DNA of 64,000 bases from RYN-230 sp963711705 (GCA_963711705.1 CAVQFM010000024.1:1-64000); one strand, 5' to 3'. Positions 26,664 through 35,772 are shown, numbered from the stretch's first letter. The notes: a model not told the origin generated them from the sequence alone. Numbers and translations are program-made.

Positions 26664-27523
26664 GCGGCACCTTCTCTCTGGGCGTGCGCTCTGTGGGCGG
26701 GCGGCCGGGCAGGCGGCCTGGCGGGTGGTCTGCTGGGTGGTCTGGCGAGCGGCTGGGCTGGAGACGGCGCGGCATCAGGCCGGTGGCCGAGGACAGCGGA
26801 CAGCGCGGCCGCCTGCTCGGCGCACTGCGCGGCCACCGTGGCGATGCTGGCCCGGGGCAGCCGGCAGGCGGGCGCGGACACTGACAGCGCGGCCACCACC
26901 ACGGCCCCGTCGCGCAGCACGGGTGCGGCCACCGCGACCAGGCCCGGCTCGAGTTCCTCATCGGTGACCGCGTAGCCGCGGCGGCGCACCTCGCGCAGGT
27001 CCTCGTCGAGCGCGGCCCGGCTGGTGATGGTCCGGGCCGTCCGGGCGGCCAGGCGCCCCGGCGGCAGCTGGGCCGCGTCATAGGCGAGCAGCACCTTGCC
27101 CAGCGCGGCGCAGTGCAGCGGCACCGGGCGGCCGAGCCAGTTCGTGCCGCCGATCAGGTACCTGCTGTCGACCTGGGCGATCTGCTCGACCAGGCCCTCA
27201 CGGGCCACGCCCAGGTTCACGGTCTCCCCGGTGAGCTCGCCGAGCCGGTCCAGGAACGGGCGGGCGACCTCGATCAGCCCGGCCTCGGGGCCGCCCTGCC
27301 AGGCGTACCGGACGAACACCTCGCCGGGCCGGAACCGGCCGTCGCCGTCCCGGCGGATCAGCCCGCCCCGCTCGAGCGCGTCGAGCAGCCGGGACGTGGT
27401 GCTCTTGGCCAGCCCGGTGGCCGCGGCCAGCTCGGTGAACGTGACCGACCCGGGGGCGTGCACCACCTCGGTGACCAGCCGGGCGGCACGGTCAACCGCC
27501 TGGGTTCCGGTGGGACTGGACAC
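26660..27523 (-). CDS. IclR-family regulator of the corrinoid methyltransferase operon
   Basis: A 287-residue IclR protein: helix-turn-helix FTELAAATGLAKSTTSRLLDALE, effector domain with GKVLLAYDA, RRRGYAVTDEELEPGLVAVAAPV and ALSVSAPACRLP. GTG 27523 is chosen since AGAGGG lies just upstream; GTG 27547 is an alternative. The last 35 residues are a repetitive Pro/Ala/Arg tail (repeats of RPPA) encoded by a GC-rich tandem repeat at about 26690-26760 and absent from ordinary IclR proteins. It heads the operon and faces the mttB gene; the palindrome at 27623-27641 between them is the likely binding site. Confidence 0.92.
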   Translation of the reverse strand: MSSPTGTQAVDRAARLVTEVVHAPGSVTFTELAAATGLAKSTTSRLLDALERGGLIRRDGDGRFRPGEVFVRYAWQGGPEAGLIEVARPFLDRLGELTGETVNLGVAREGLVEQIAQVDSRYLIGGTNWLGRPVPLHCAALGKVLLAYDAAQLPPGRLAARTARTITSRAALDEDLREVRRRGYAVTDEELEPGLVAVAAPVLRDGAVVVAALSVSAPACRLPRASIATVAAQCAEQAAALSAVLGHRPDAAPSPAQPLARPPSRPPARPPARPPAHRAHAQREGAA

Positions 27524-27622
27524 TGATCCCTCTCGCTCGGCCGGCACGGCCCTGGGCTGCTCCGCGCGGCACTTCCGGGTGCTTCCGGGGGGCTCCCTGG
27601 AACCACGCCCGGTATCGGGCGC

Positions 27623-27641
27623 AGTTCCATGTTACGGAACT
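27623..27641. promoter_or_regulatory. IclR-type operator between iclR and mttB
   Basis: AGTTCC-ATGTTAC-GGAACT is a perfect 6-bp inverted repeat with a 7-base spacer, the classic TTCC-N7-GGAA shape of IclR-family sites. It lies in the 196-base divergent gap and could control both transcripts. Confidence 0.65.
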
Positions 27642-27719
27642 CTGTTCTACTATGTGATGCTACGTAGCGGGGCCTGGAGGGTCAAGAATGAGGCTCCGGC
27701 CAGCTGGAACGAGGTGGCG

Positions 27720-29181
27720 ATGTTCCGTAACACGATGCCGCGCTACGAGATCCTGTCCCCGGACGCCGTCAGCGTCCTGGACAGCGGCTGGCGGCGCATC
27801 GTCTCGGAGATCGGGGTGCAGTTCGCCAAGCCCGAGGCGGTGGAGCTGTTCCGCCGGGCCGGGCAGAAGACCGACGGCGAAGTGGTGTTCCTCGACCCGG
27901 ACTTCGTCCTGGAACAGGTGGCCAGGGCGCCACGGGAATTCGACGTGCAGGCCCGCAACCCGGCCAACACTGTGCACATCGGCGGCGACCAGATGGTGTT
28001 CAGCGGCGTCTACGGGTGCGCCGTTCGTCCGCGAGGGCGACGTCCGGCGCGAAGCCACCATGGACGACTTCCGGCGGCTGACCATGCTGGCCCAGTCGTA
28101 TCCGCAGCTGGACTCGGCCGGGGGAGTGATCTGCGAGCCCAACGACACCCCGCTCGACTCGCGGCACCTCGACATGGTGTACGCGCTGCAGACGCTGACC
28201 GACAAGATCTACATGGGCAACGTGGTGTCCGGGCCGAACGCGGCGGACACGATCAAGATGACCGAGATCCTGTTCGGCGGCGGCGCGGGCGCGGGCCAGG
28301 GCCGGGCGTCGATCGAGCAGACCCCGGCCACCATCTCGCTGATCAACTGCAATTCCCCGCTGCGCTGGGACGACCGCATGCTGGACGCGCAGTTCGAGTA
28401 CTGCGCGGCCAATCAGGCTGTGGTCATGACCCCGTTCCTGCTGATGGGCGCGATGTCCCCGGTGTCCATCCCGGCCGCGCTGGTGCAGCAGCTGGCGGAG
28501 GCGCTGTCCGGCATCGCGCTGGCCCAGCTGATCCGGCCCGGCTGCCCGGTGATCTTCGGCTCATTCCTGTCCAACATCGACATGCAGTCCGGGTCCCCCA
28601 GCTTCGGCACCCCCGAGTCGGCCATCGGGCTGCTGTGCACCGGCCAGCTGGCCCGGCACTTCGGGCTGCCGTTCCGCACCGGCGGCGGGCTCAACGCCAG
28701 CCAGACCGCGGACGCCCAGGCCGCCTACGAGGCGCTGATGACGCTGCTGCCCACGTTCCTGACGGGCACCAACTTCGTCATGCACGCGGCCGGGTGGCTG
28801 GAGGGCGGCCTGGTTAGCTGCTACGAGAAGTTCATCATCGACATCGAGCTGCTGCGCATGCTGCAGGTCGAGTTCACCCCGCTGGAGATCGACGAGGAGT
28901 CGCTGGCCTTCGGCGCGCACGAAGAGGTCGGCCATGGCGGGCACTTCCTCGGCGCGGCGCACACGATGGAGCGGTTCCGGGACTGCTTCTACCGGCCGCT
29001 GCTGTCCTCCACGGCCAACTACGAGCGCTGGGTCAAGCTCGGCGCCAAAGACACCGCCGCGCGGGCCGGCGAAATCTGCGCCAAGCAGCTGGCCGAGTAC
29101 GAGCAGCCCCCGCTGGACGACGCCATCCGCGCCGAGCTGGACGAGTTCGTCACCCGCCGCCGCGCCGAGCTGGGCGACTAG
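27720..29181 (+). pseudogene. MttB-family (non-pyrrolysine) methylamine/betaine methyltransferase, one frameshift
   Basis: Two frames make one MttB-superfamily TIM-barrel enzyme of about 486 residues. From ATG 27720 (GAGGTG upstream): PRYEILSPDAVSVLDSGWRR and NPANTVHIGGDQMVFSGVYG. Then TACGGG-T-GCGCCG at 28011-28022 has one extra base, and the protein continues APFVREGDVRREATMDDFRR in the +1 frame to 29181. No in-frame TAG occurs, so it is of the non-pyrrolysine type, whose characterised members demethylate glycine betaine (MtgB), proline betaine or carnitine-related quaternary amines and pass methyl to a corrinoid protein. The divergent operon encodes exactly those partners. The break may be real or a read error; conservation on both sides is excellent. 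Confidence 0.85.
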
Positions 29182-29243
29182 CTGCCGCCCCGCACGCTGG
29201 TCGCACCGGCCACACCAGCCCCACCCGCCCCAGAGCTTGTGCC

Positions 29244-29308
29244 CCCAGTTCGTGATCATGACTTAGGGCCGAATCTATTCGCCCGCAAGTCATGATCACG
29301 AAGCTGGG
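29244..29308. repeat. Long inverted repeat with GTGATCATG core, after mttB
   Basis: Arms of 21-22 bases (left 29244-29264 contains TTCGTGATCATGACTT; right 29287-29308 is its complement with one extra base) flank a 22-base centre that can itself fold. It lies between mttB and dapD and shares the GTGATCATG core with elements at 37315 and 41401. Likely a terminator-like element. Confidence 0.65.
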
Positions 29309-29344
29309 CCGGCGCCGTCGGCCGCGGCGGCTAGCATGTGGGCC

Positions 29345-30361
29345 GTGACTGAGTCCGCGATCGACCCTGAGGCAACTGGCGCGAGTGCTGTCGGCCTGGC
29401 CACGCTGGTGAGCGACCCGGAATCCGGCGGTGCCGGGGCGGACGCGACGGTGCTCGACACCTGGTTCCCGGCCCCCGAGCTGACCCCGGCTGGCGCACCC
29501 GGCGGCACCGAGCGGCTGTCCATGGGGGAGGCGGCCGAGGCGCTCGGCCCGGACCTGGCCGGCCTGCTCGGCGCCGACCCGGCGCGCGGGGTCGAGGTGG
29601 TCGCGGTGCGCACCACGATCGGCTCGCTGGCTACGCCGCCTGCTGACGCACACGACGTTTACCTGCGGCTGCACCTGCTGTCCAGCCGGCTGATCCGGCC
29701 GCACGACTGCGACCTGACCGGCGTGTTCGGGCTGCTGGCCAACGTGGTGTGGACGAACTACGGGCCCTGCCCGGCGCCCGGTTTCGAGGCGGCCCGGCTG
29801 CGGCTGCGCCGCCGTGGGCCGGTCACCGTGTACGGGGTGGACAAGTTCCCCCGGATGGTGGACTACGTGCTGCCGTCCGAGGTGCGGATCAGCGACGCCG
29901 ACCGGGTCCGGCTGGGCGCGCACCTGGCTGCTGGGACCACCGTCATGCATGAGGGCTTCGTCAACTTCAACGCGGGCACGCTGGGCACGTCCATGGTCGA
30001 GGGCCGGATCTCGTCCGGTGTGGTGGTCGGCGACGGCTCGGACGTCGGCGGCGGGGCATCCATCATGGGCACGCTGTCCGGCGGCGGCAAGGAAACCATC
30101 TCGGTCGGCGAGCGCTGCCTGATCGGCGCGAACGCGGGCATCGGCATCTCGCTCGGTGACGATTGCGTGGTGGAGGCCGGGCTGTACGTGACCGCGGGCA
30201 CCAAGGTGGCCCGGCCGGACGGCCGGGTGGTCAAGGCCAGCGAACTGTCCGGGCAGCCCGGGCTGCTCTGGCGGCGCCACTCCCAGTCCGGGGCGGTACA
30301 GGTGGTCGCGCGGGCCGGCCGCGGGACCACGCTGAACGACATGCTGCACGCCAACGCCTGA
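29345..30361 (+). CDS. dapD: Tetrahydrodipicolinate N-succinyltransferase
   Basis: A 338-residue acyltransferase of the lysine/diaminopimelate pathway, making N-succinyl-2-amino-6-oxopimelate from succinyl-CoA. The actinobacterial type has a long N-terminal domain (YGVDKFPRMVDYVLPSEVRI) and a left-handed beta helix built of hexapeptides (GAHLAAGTTVMHEGFVNFNA; SMVEGRISSGVVVGDGSDVG; GERCLIGANAGIGISLGDDC). GTG 29345 matches the usual N-terminus; ATG 29336 is also possible. It stands alone, with exonuclease III starting 18 bases downstream. Confidence 0.95.
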   Translation: MTESAIDPEATGASAVGLATLVSDPESGGAGADATVLDTWFPAPELTPAGAPGGTERLSMGEAAEALGPDLAGLLGADPARGVEVVAVRTTIGSLATPPADAHDVYLRLHLLSSRLIRPHDCDLTGVFGLLANVVWTNYGPCPAPGFEAARLRLRRRGPVTVYGVDKFPRMVDYVLPSEVRISDADRVRLGAHLAAGTTVMHEGFVNFNAGTLGTSMVEGRISSGVVVGDGSDVGGGASIMGTLSGGGKETISVGERCLIGANAGIGISLGDDCVVEAGLYVTAGTKVARPDGRVVKASELSGQPGLLWRRHSQSGAVQVVARAGRGTTLNDMLHANA

Positions 30362-30378
30362 CCGACCGGACGGACACC

Positions 30379-31161
30379 ATGCGACTGGCTACCTGGAACG
30401 TCAACTCGGTGACGGCGAGGCTGCCCCGGCTGCTGGACTGGCTGGATGGCACCAAGCCGGACGTGCTCTGCCTGCAGGAAATCAAGGTCGCGGAGGCAGC
30501 CTTCCCCACCGCCGAGGTCGGCGAGCTGGGCTACCAGGCGGCCGTGTACGGCACCGGCCGGTGGAACGGGGTCGCCATCTTGTCCCGGACCGGGCTGGAC
30601 GACGTGCGCCGCGGGTTCCCCGGCGAGCCCGGCTTCCCCGACCCGGAGGCCCGGGCGGTCTCCGCGACCTGCCAGGGCTGCCGCATCTGGTCGGTGTACG
30701 TGCCGAACGGGCGCGCCCTGGACAGCCCGCACCTGCAGTACAAGCTGGACTGGCTGGCCGCGCTGCGCGGCGCGCTGGCCGCCGAGGCGGACGGGCCACC
30801 GCTGGCGGTGTGCGGCGACTTCAACATCGCGCCGAGCGACGACGACGTCTGGGACCCGGCGGCGTTCACCGACTCCACCCACGTCACCCCGGCCGAGCGG
30901 GGTGCCCTGCGGGAGCTGCTCGGGCTCGGGCTCACCGACATCCCGCCACGGGCCCTCAAGGGCCGCCCGTTCACCTACTGGGACTACCGGGCCGGCATGT
31001 TCCACCAGGGCTTTGGCATGCGGATTGACCTGGTGCTGGCGAGCGCACCGCTGGCCGCGGGGGTCACCGACGCGTACATCGACCGGGAAGCCCGGAAGGG
31101 CAAGTCCCCGTCCGATCACGCGCCCGTCGTGGTGGACATCGACCTGCCGCCCGGGTCCTGA
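30379..31161 (+). CDS. xth: Exodeoxyribonuclease III (AP endonuclease)
   Basis: A 260-residue exonuclease III/AP endonuclease for base-excision repair. MRLATWNVNSVTARL, LCLQEIKV (metal-binding Glu), AVCGDFNIAPSDDDVWD, MRIDLVLAS and the terminal SPSDHAPVVVDID (catalytic Asp-His) are all present. It cuts DNA at abasic sites and degrades 3' ends. The ATG follows GACGGACACC, a weak ribosome site, 18 bases after dapD, suggesting co-transcription. Confidence 0.95.
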   Translation: MRLATWNVNSVTARLPRLLDWLDGTKPDVLCLQEIKVAEAAFPTAEVGELGYQAAVYGTGRWNGVAILSRTGLDDVRRGFPGEPGFPDPEARAVSATCQGCRIWSVYVPNGRALDSPHLQYKLDWLAALRGALAAEADGPPLAVCGDFNIAPSDDDVWDPAAFTDSTHVTPAERGALRELLGLGLTDIPPRALKGRPFTYWDYRAGMFHQGFGMRIDLVLASAPLAAGVTDAYIDREARKGKSPSDHAPVVVDIDLPPGS

Positions 31162-31308
31162 TCACCCGGCTCCCGCGGGCAGCGGCCGGGCCGGCTGCTG
31201 GATCGGGCCGGACTACCGGGCGCCGATCGTGGACCATCCAGCCGCCCGCCGGGCCGCGCTGGACCGGTACCGGGCCGCGGTTTCGTTAGGGCGGGCCCGG
31301 CGTCCGGC

Positions 31309-32136
31309 TCAGAGCATGATGACCAGCATGTAGCCCATGACGATGCCCATCGCGATGTTGCAGCAGGCGGCCAGCCGGGGGGAGAGCGGTGCGCGGCCCC
31401 CGGGCTGGCCGGGCCACGGCGTGGACCCGGCCAGCCCAAGGCCGGCCGGCTGAGCGCCAGCCGACGGCGGCGCACCGGCCAGCGGGGGGCCGGTCGGCTG
31501 GCGAGCGGGTGACGGGCCGGCCGCGCCCGCCGGGCTGGGCTCGGGGGTGGCCGCGGCCAGCGGGACCGGGCTGGCCCGCCAGGCGCGCACCGGGGCCAGG
31601 GCGGGCAGCCGGTCCGCGGCCCACATCACGTAGGCCGCCATGAACTGGGCCAGCAAGATGGCGAGCAGCGGGAAGCGGATCCCGCCTGCCGCGGCAGTGC
31701 CTATGCCCATCGCGTCGGCAGGGCCGCCGCCCGTGCCGCCCGCCAGGGCCGGCCGGGACACCGCGACCAGCATGTACACCATGGCGCCGGACATCACCAG
31801 GTGCGGCAGGTGGTGCGCACTGGCCGGGGTCAGCCGGCCCGCCGAGCGGTAGAACCGGCCGATCCGCCAGCCGAACCAGACGGCGAAACCACCGAACACC
31901 ATGGCCCACCCGCTGGTCCACCACGCCGCGTCCCACAGCGAGCGGCCGCCCAGCAGGGTGAGCCCGGGCACCAGCATCCCGGCCATGGCCAGGCCCATCA
32001 GCACGTGCACGAGATCGATGTCACGCTCGGCCGGCCGCTGCTGGACCCGGGCCAGAATCAGGCGGCTGGCGCAGTAGCCGGCCGTCAGCAGCATCGCGCT
32101 GGCGAACAGGTCCGCCAGCCAGGCCGGACTGGCCAT
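31309..32136 (-). CDS. DUF5134 membrane protein
   Basis: A 275-residue integral membrane protein with about seven hydrophobic helices and a Pro/Ala-rich loop (residues 185-245) before the last helix (MGIVMGYMLVIML). DLVHVLMGLAMAGML and YMLVAVSRPA fit the actinobacterial DUF5134 family, often found with copper or cytochrome genes; no role is assigned. ATG 32136 follows AGGGGG and starts one base after the stop of the upstream membrane-protein gene, so the two are coupled. Confidence 0.75.
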   Translation of the reverse strand: MASPAWLADLFASAMLLTAGYCASRLILARVQQRPAERDIDLVHVLMGLAMAGMLVPGLTLLGGRSLWDAAWWTSGWAMVFGGFAVWFGWRIGRFYRSAGRLTPASAHHLPHLVMSGAMVYMLVAVSRPALAGGTGGGPADAMGIGTAAAGGIRFPLLAILLAQFMAAYVMWAADRLPALAPVRAWRASPVPLAAATPEPSPAGAAGPSPARQPTGPPLAGAPPSAGAQPAGLGLAGSTPWPGQPGGRAPLSPRLAACCNIAMGIVMGYMLVIML

Positions 32137-32137
32137 G

Positions 32138-33136
32138 TCAGTGCCCCCTGGCGAGTTCAGCCGCCTGGCCAGCCAGGTCAGCATCCTGGCCAGCCCGTGC
32201 AGGCCAGTAGGCGAGGGCCAGCAGGGCCAGCAGCGGGCCGCTGCCCGGGTCGGTGCTCATCCCGGTGAGGATGCCGCCCAGCGCCTGGCCGATGACCCAG
32301 ATGGCCACGGCGACCAGGATGGCCAGGATCAGCGTGGCCTGGGCCGCCGGGCGTGGCAGGTAACAGCCGACGGCGATCGCGGCCAGCAGCACCGCGAGGA
32401 CGACCGAAGCGGCCAGCCCGTGCTGGGCCAGCAGCCTGGCCGCGCCGTGCATGATCGCGGCCAGCCAGCTGGGCTCGCCCGCCGTCATGCCGGTGATCAT
32501 GTCGTGCAGCGCCAGCGGCGCCCGGTTCGCCGGGAGCAGCGCGAAGTAGGCCAGGCTGGCCCACAGGATCAGCCACAGCGCCCGGGCGGCCGGGGCACCC
32601 ACCGCCCGGGCCGCGGTGAACGGGGCAGGTCCGGCCCGGTCCCGGGGCCACAGCAGCACGGCGAGCAGCGCGTACAGGATCACTGGCCCGGGAGCATCGG
32701 TAACCGGGCTCGCGGTCCCGGTCAGCACGCCGCCGAAGCCCTCACCGAGCCACCAGACCGCCAGCGCCCAGCCGACCGACGCGCCGAGCGCGATCCGGAT
32801 CGTGGGCCGCCAGGCGATGCCGAGGCCCAGCGCCAGCTGAACGGTGGCGAAGACCGCGTTGAGCGCGACCACGTGCTGGCCGACCAGGCCGGCATTCCAG
32901 TCGATCGGGCGGGCCAGCACGGCCGGGTTGCCAGCGGCGGTGGCCGCCAGCGACTGGCTGAACGACCGGGTGAACATGACGTCCTGGTACTGCAGGATCG
33001 CATCCAGCAGCCAGAGGGCACCGAGGGCCAGCTGCAACAGCCGCCTGGTGTCCGGCGGCCGCCACGTCTCCCAGACCGGGACGGCTGGCCCGTCCGGCCA
33101 GGCCGTGGCCTGCCCGGGGGCGGTGACCTCGCTCAT
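32138..33136 (-). CDS. Multi-pass membrane protein of unknown function
   Basis: A 332-residue protein with about eight to nine hydrophobic helices. The first, LQLALGALWLLDAILQYQDVMFT, and the pattern WLGEGFGGVLTGTASPVTDAPGP resemble DoxX-like/hypothetical actinobacterial integral proteins; I do not assign a function. ATG 33136 has AAGGAG eight bases upstream. It forms a two-gene operon with the DUF5134 gene (TGA-C-ATG junction), so both may act in one membrane complex. Confidence 0.75.
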   Translation of the reverse strand: MSEVTAPGQATAWPDGPAVPVWETWRPPDTRRLLQLALGALWLLDAILQYQDVMFTRSFSQSLAATAAGNPAVLARPIDWNAGLVGQHVVALNAVFATVQLALGLGIAWRPTIRIALGASVGWALAVWWLGEGFGGVLTGTASPVTDAPGPVILYALLAVLLWPRDRAGPAPFTAARAVGAPAARALWLILWASLAYFALLPANRAPLALHDMITGMTAGEPSWLAAIMHGAARLLAQHGLAASVVLAVLLAAIAVGCYLPRPAAQATLILAILVAVAIWVIGQALGGILTGMSTDPGSGPLLALLALAYWPARAGQDADLAGQAAELARGH

Positions 33137-33663
33137 GGCCGGCTCTCCTTGTCCCTCCGGCCGGCGGAAGACACTTCGCGTCGCCGCCGCTGGCCCTGCT
33201 CGGACCGCTGACAAAAGCGTAGATGGAGGTTTCTTAATTGCGCAAGAGAGTATCTGGCTGGACCGCTGGAAGGCTCTGAGCAGGGGATACGATGCCTGAA
33301 TGGCGCACTCGGTAATTCGCCGATAAACCTGCCCGGGGTATCGGGCAAACCCCCTGGAGGTATTCCGCAAACCGGGGTTCGGAACTATTCAGTGGCCGGG
33401 AATGTTTCGCTAACCCACATAGCGGCGGCCTGGGCCGGCTGCCACCCGGCTGTGGCGCTGGCGGAGACGGCCCGGGCGACACGTCGCCCACTCGCCGGAG
33501 CGGCGCGGGCTGGCCTGGCCCGGAAGAGGACGGGCTGGCCTGGCCCGGAAGAACGCCGGCCGGCCTGGACCGGAAAACCGGCCGGAAAGTTGTTGGCGCC
33601 AGCCGTGGCGCGGACTCCTACCTATGACGGCGCGACCCAGCGCCGCCGGAGGAGGGACGCGGC
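33137..33663. other. Intergenic region with local tandem repeats
   Basis: The left third (33200-33420) is relatively AT-rich and should hold the promoter of the membrane operon. At 33506-33552 two copies of a 22-base GGGCTGGCCTGGCCCGGAAG repeat lie 3 bases apart, followed by CCGGCCGG-rich sequence able to fold. No gene was seen. Confidence 0.5.
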
Positions 33664-34188
33664 ATGCACCCAGTGACGAAGACATCCGGGGTGGCGATCA
33701 GCGCACTCGTAGCCGCGACAGCGACCGTCCTGCTGTTGCTGCCGGGGTATTCCCGGGCGCACGCGCCGCGAGGCGCGGTGACCTCGGCCGCGGTCGTGGT
33801 CACCGCGCCCGGCCCGGCCCGCGCGCGGCCGCTGGCCACACCACGGCCGCGCCCAGCGGCGGCCAGTCCCGGGGCATGGTCCGCACCGGGCTGCCGCATA
33901 ACGGGGGACGGCACGGCTGGCGCCCGCCCGGCAGCCTGCGGGCGTCATCCGTGCCGCCATCCGTCTCACCACTGGGGCCCGATTCCGGGCCGGGCGCACC
34001 GCGGCCCGCCTGCCAGGCCGGCCTCGCCCCGCCCCCGCTCCCGCTCCCGCCTGCGCCGCCGCCCGCGGCCGCCTGCCGCGCGGTGGGTGCCGCCCACGTG
34101 GCCGGCCCGGCAACCGCCCGGGACACCCCGGCAACCGCCCGGGACACCCCGTGACGGCCGCAGTGCTTCGCCCGAGTTTGCCCGCTGA
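33664..34188 (+). CDS. Possible small secreted Pro/Arg-rich protein
   Basis: ATG 33664 follows GGAGGAGGG and opens with a good signal peptide: MHPVTKTSGVAISALVAATA, a Leu run, then SRAHA. The rest (to 174 residues) is low-complexity Pro/Arg/Ala sequence. Another frame across the same stretch looks equally natural from about 33830, so the C-terminal part may be misread or carry a frameshift. No domain is recognised. It lies upstream of two ECF sigma genes on the same strand. Confidence 0.4.
   Translation: MHPVTKTSGVAISALVAATATVLLLLPGYSRAHAPRGAVTSAAVVVTAPGPARARPLATPRPRPAAASPGAWSAPGCRITGDGTAGARPAACGRHPCRHPSHHWGPIPGRAHRGPPARPASPRPRSRSRLRRRPRPPAARWVPPTWPARQPPGTPRQPPGTPRDGRSASPEFAR
34110..34151. 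repeat. 21-bp tandem repeat (two copies)
   Basis: A 21-base unit beginning GCAACCGCCCGGGACACCCC is present twice without a gap just upstream of the first ECF sigma gene. Confidence 0.6.
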
Positions 34189-34215
34189 TCGGCCGCTGCG
34201 TTCTACCGTGGACGG

Positions 34216-35772
34216 GTGCGTGACCGGGACATCGTGGCGGCCATCGTCGCCGCCGACCCAGCCGGGCTCAGCGCTGCCTACGACCAGTACGCGGCCAGCC
34301 TGTACGCCTACTGCCAGTGCCTGCTCAGCGAGCCAGCGGACGCCGCCGACGCGGTCCAGGACACGTTCGTCATCACCGCGGCCAAGCTGTCCGCGTTACG
34401 CGATCCGGACCGGCTGCGGCCCTGGCTGTACGCGGTGGCCCGGAACGAGTGCCGCCGCCGGCTGCGGGCCAGGGAGCCGGCCGTCCCGCTGGATGAGGCG
34501 GCCGGGGTGACCGGCGACACGGCCGACCTGGGCGCCGAGCTGGAACAGGCCGAGCTGCGTGAGCTGGTGTGGTCGGCGCTGGCCGGGCTGACCGAGAGCG
34601 CGCGGGAGATCATCGAGCTCAGCCTGGGCCACGAGCTGGACGGCGCCGATCTGGCCGATGCCCTCGGGGTGCCGCGCAACCAGGCGCACGTCATGGCGTC
34701 CCGGGCCCGGGCCCACTTCGAGGCGGCGCTGGGCGTGCTGCTGGTGGCCCGTTCCGGGCGGGACGCCTGCACCGAGCTGGACGCGATGCTGGCCGGCTGG
34801 GACGGCCGGCTGTCCGTGCTGCTGCGCAAGCGGATCAGCCGGCACATCCGGCGCTGCGCCATCTGCGGTGACCGGCAGCGCCGTGAACTCGCGCCGGACG
34901 TGCTGCTGCGCGCACTGCCGGTGGCCGCGCTGCCGGCCGCCCTGCGGCACCGGGTGCTCGGGCTGGTCGCCGACCCGTCGCCCGATGCCGCTGCGCGGCG
35001 GCTGGCCATCGGGCAGCGGGCCGGGCCACTGGGGCCCGGTGGATTCCCGCGGCCACTGGACCCGCCGGCGCCGGGCCGGCTGCACCGCCCGCTGCTGGCC
35101 CGGCAGCACGCGCTGGCCCGGCACCCGCTGACCGGGCACCTGCTGGACAGCCAGCACGCGCGGGCGGGCGCCGCGGTCGCGGGCGGCGCGGCGCTGCTCG
35201 GCGGCGCGCTGCTCGGCGGCGGCCTGCTGCACCACGCCCCGGCCCGGCCAGGTGCGCCCGGTCCCGGTGTGCGGCCAGCGCCGCCGGCCAGCACCGGGCC
35301 CGCAAGCGTGCCCACCGTCCCGGCCAGCGGTGGCCAGCCGGCCAGCGGTGCCCCCGGCCCGCGGCCCGCGGTGGCCGGGTCCAGCCCGGCCACCGCGGGT
35401 GGCAGCGGCGCGGGCGGGTCAGGGCCGCCGGCCCACCGGGCACCAGGCGGGCCGGGCAGCCCGCCGGGTGCGGTGGTGGCCGGCACGCTCAGCGTGTCAC
35501 CGGCCAGCCTCGGCCTCGTGGTGTCGCTGGGCGGCTCGTGGACCGGGACGCTGACCCTCACCGCGACCGGCGGCCCGGTCCGTTACCAGATCACAGTTCC
35601 GGCGTCCTACCTGCAAGATCTCACGATCAGTGCACCGTCAGGCCGGCTGGCCGCGGGGCAGAGCAAGCGGGTCACGGTGACCGCGGCCAGCGGCGGCCTG
35701 TTCACCACCGCGATCCTCAAACTGCAACCAGGCGGCCTCGGTGTCGCCATCTCGTACCAGATAGGCGTCTAA
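34216..35772 (+). CDS. ECF sigma factor with zinc-finger, membrane and extracytoplasmic tail
   Basis: A 518-residue protein. Residues 1-165 are ECF sigma regions 2 and 4 (DAADAVQDTFVITAAKL; RLRPWLYAVARNECRRRLR; ELDGADLADALGVPRNQAHV). Residues about 205-225 hold a zinc-finger-like HIRRCAICGDRQRRE, as in anti-sigma factors. A hydrophobic Ala/Gly/Leu stretch (about 315-335) could cross the membrane, followed by a long Pro/Ala/Gly linker and a beta-rich C-terminal domain (LGLVVSLGGSWTGTLTLTAT) likely outside. Sigma and anti-sigma functions thus sit in one chain. GTG 34216 is the likely start. A close paralogue follows 139 bases downstream. Confidence 0.85.
   Translation: MRDRDIVAAIVAADPAGLSAAYDQYAASLYAYCQCLLSEPADAADAVQDTFVITAAKLSALRDPDRLRPWLYAVARNECRRRLRAREPAVPLDEAAGVTGDTADLGAELEQAELRELVWSALAGLTESAREIIELSLGHELDGADLADALGVPRNQAHVMASRARAHFEAALGVLLVARSGRDACTELDAMLAGWDGRLSVLLRKRISRHIRRCAICGDRQRRELAPDVLLRALPVAALPAALRHRVLGLVADPSPDAAARRLAIGQRAGPLGPGGFPRPLDPPAPGRLHRPLLARQHALARHPLTGHLLDSQHARAGAAVAGGAALLGGALLGGGLLHHAPARPGAPGPGVRPAPPASTGPASVPTVPASGGQPASGAPGPRPAVAGSSPATAGGSGAGGSGPPAHRAPGGPGSPPGAVVAGTLSVSPASLGLVVSLGGSWTGTLTLTATGGPVRYQITVPASYLQDLTISAPSGRLAAGQSKRVTVTAASGGLFTTAILKLQPGGLGVAISYQIGV

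Noticed and set aside
25981..27081. Upstream extension of the MtgA-RamA frame by 367 codons
   Set aside because: This part overlies the corrinoid and IclR genes in a shifted frame and has no family sequence. ATG 25980 with a good ribosome site is the true start.
27720..29181. Pyrrolysine-containing MttB
   Set aside because: There is no in-frame TAG in the corrected frame, and no pyl genes are in the window. It belongs to the non-pyrrolysine branch.
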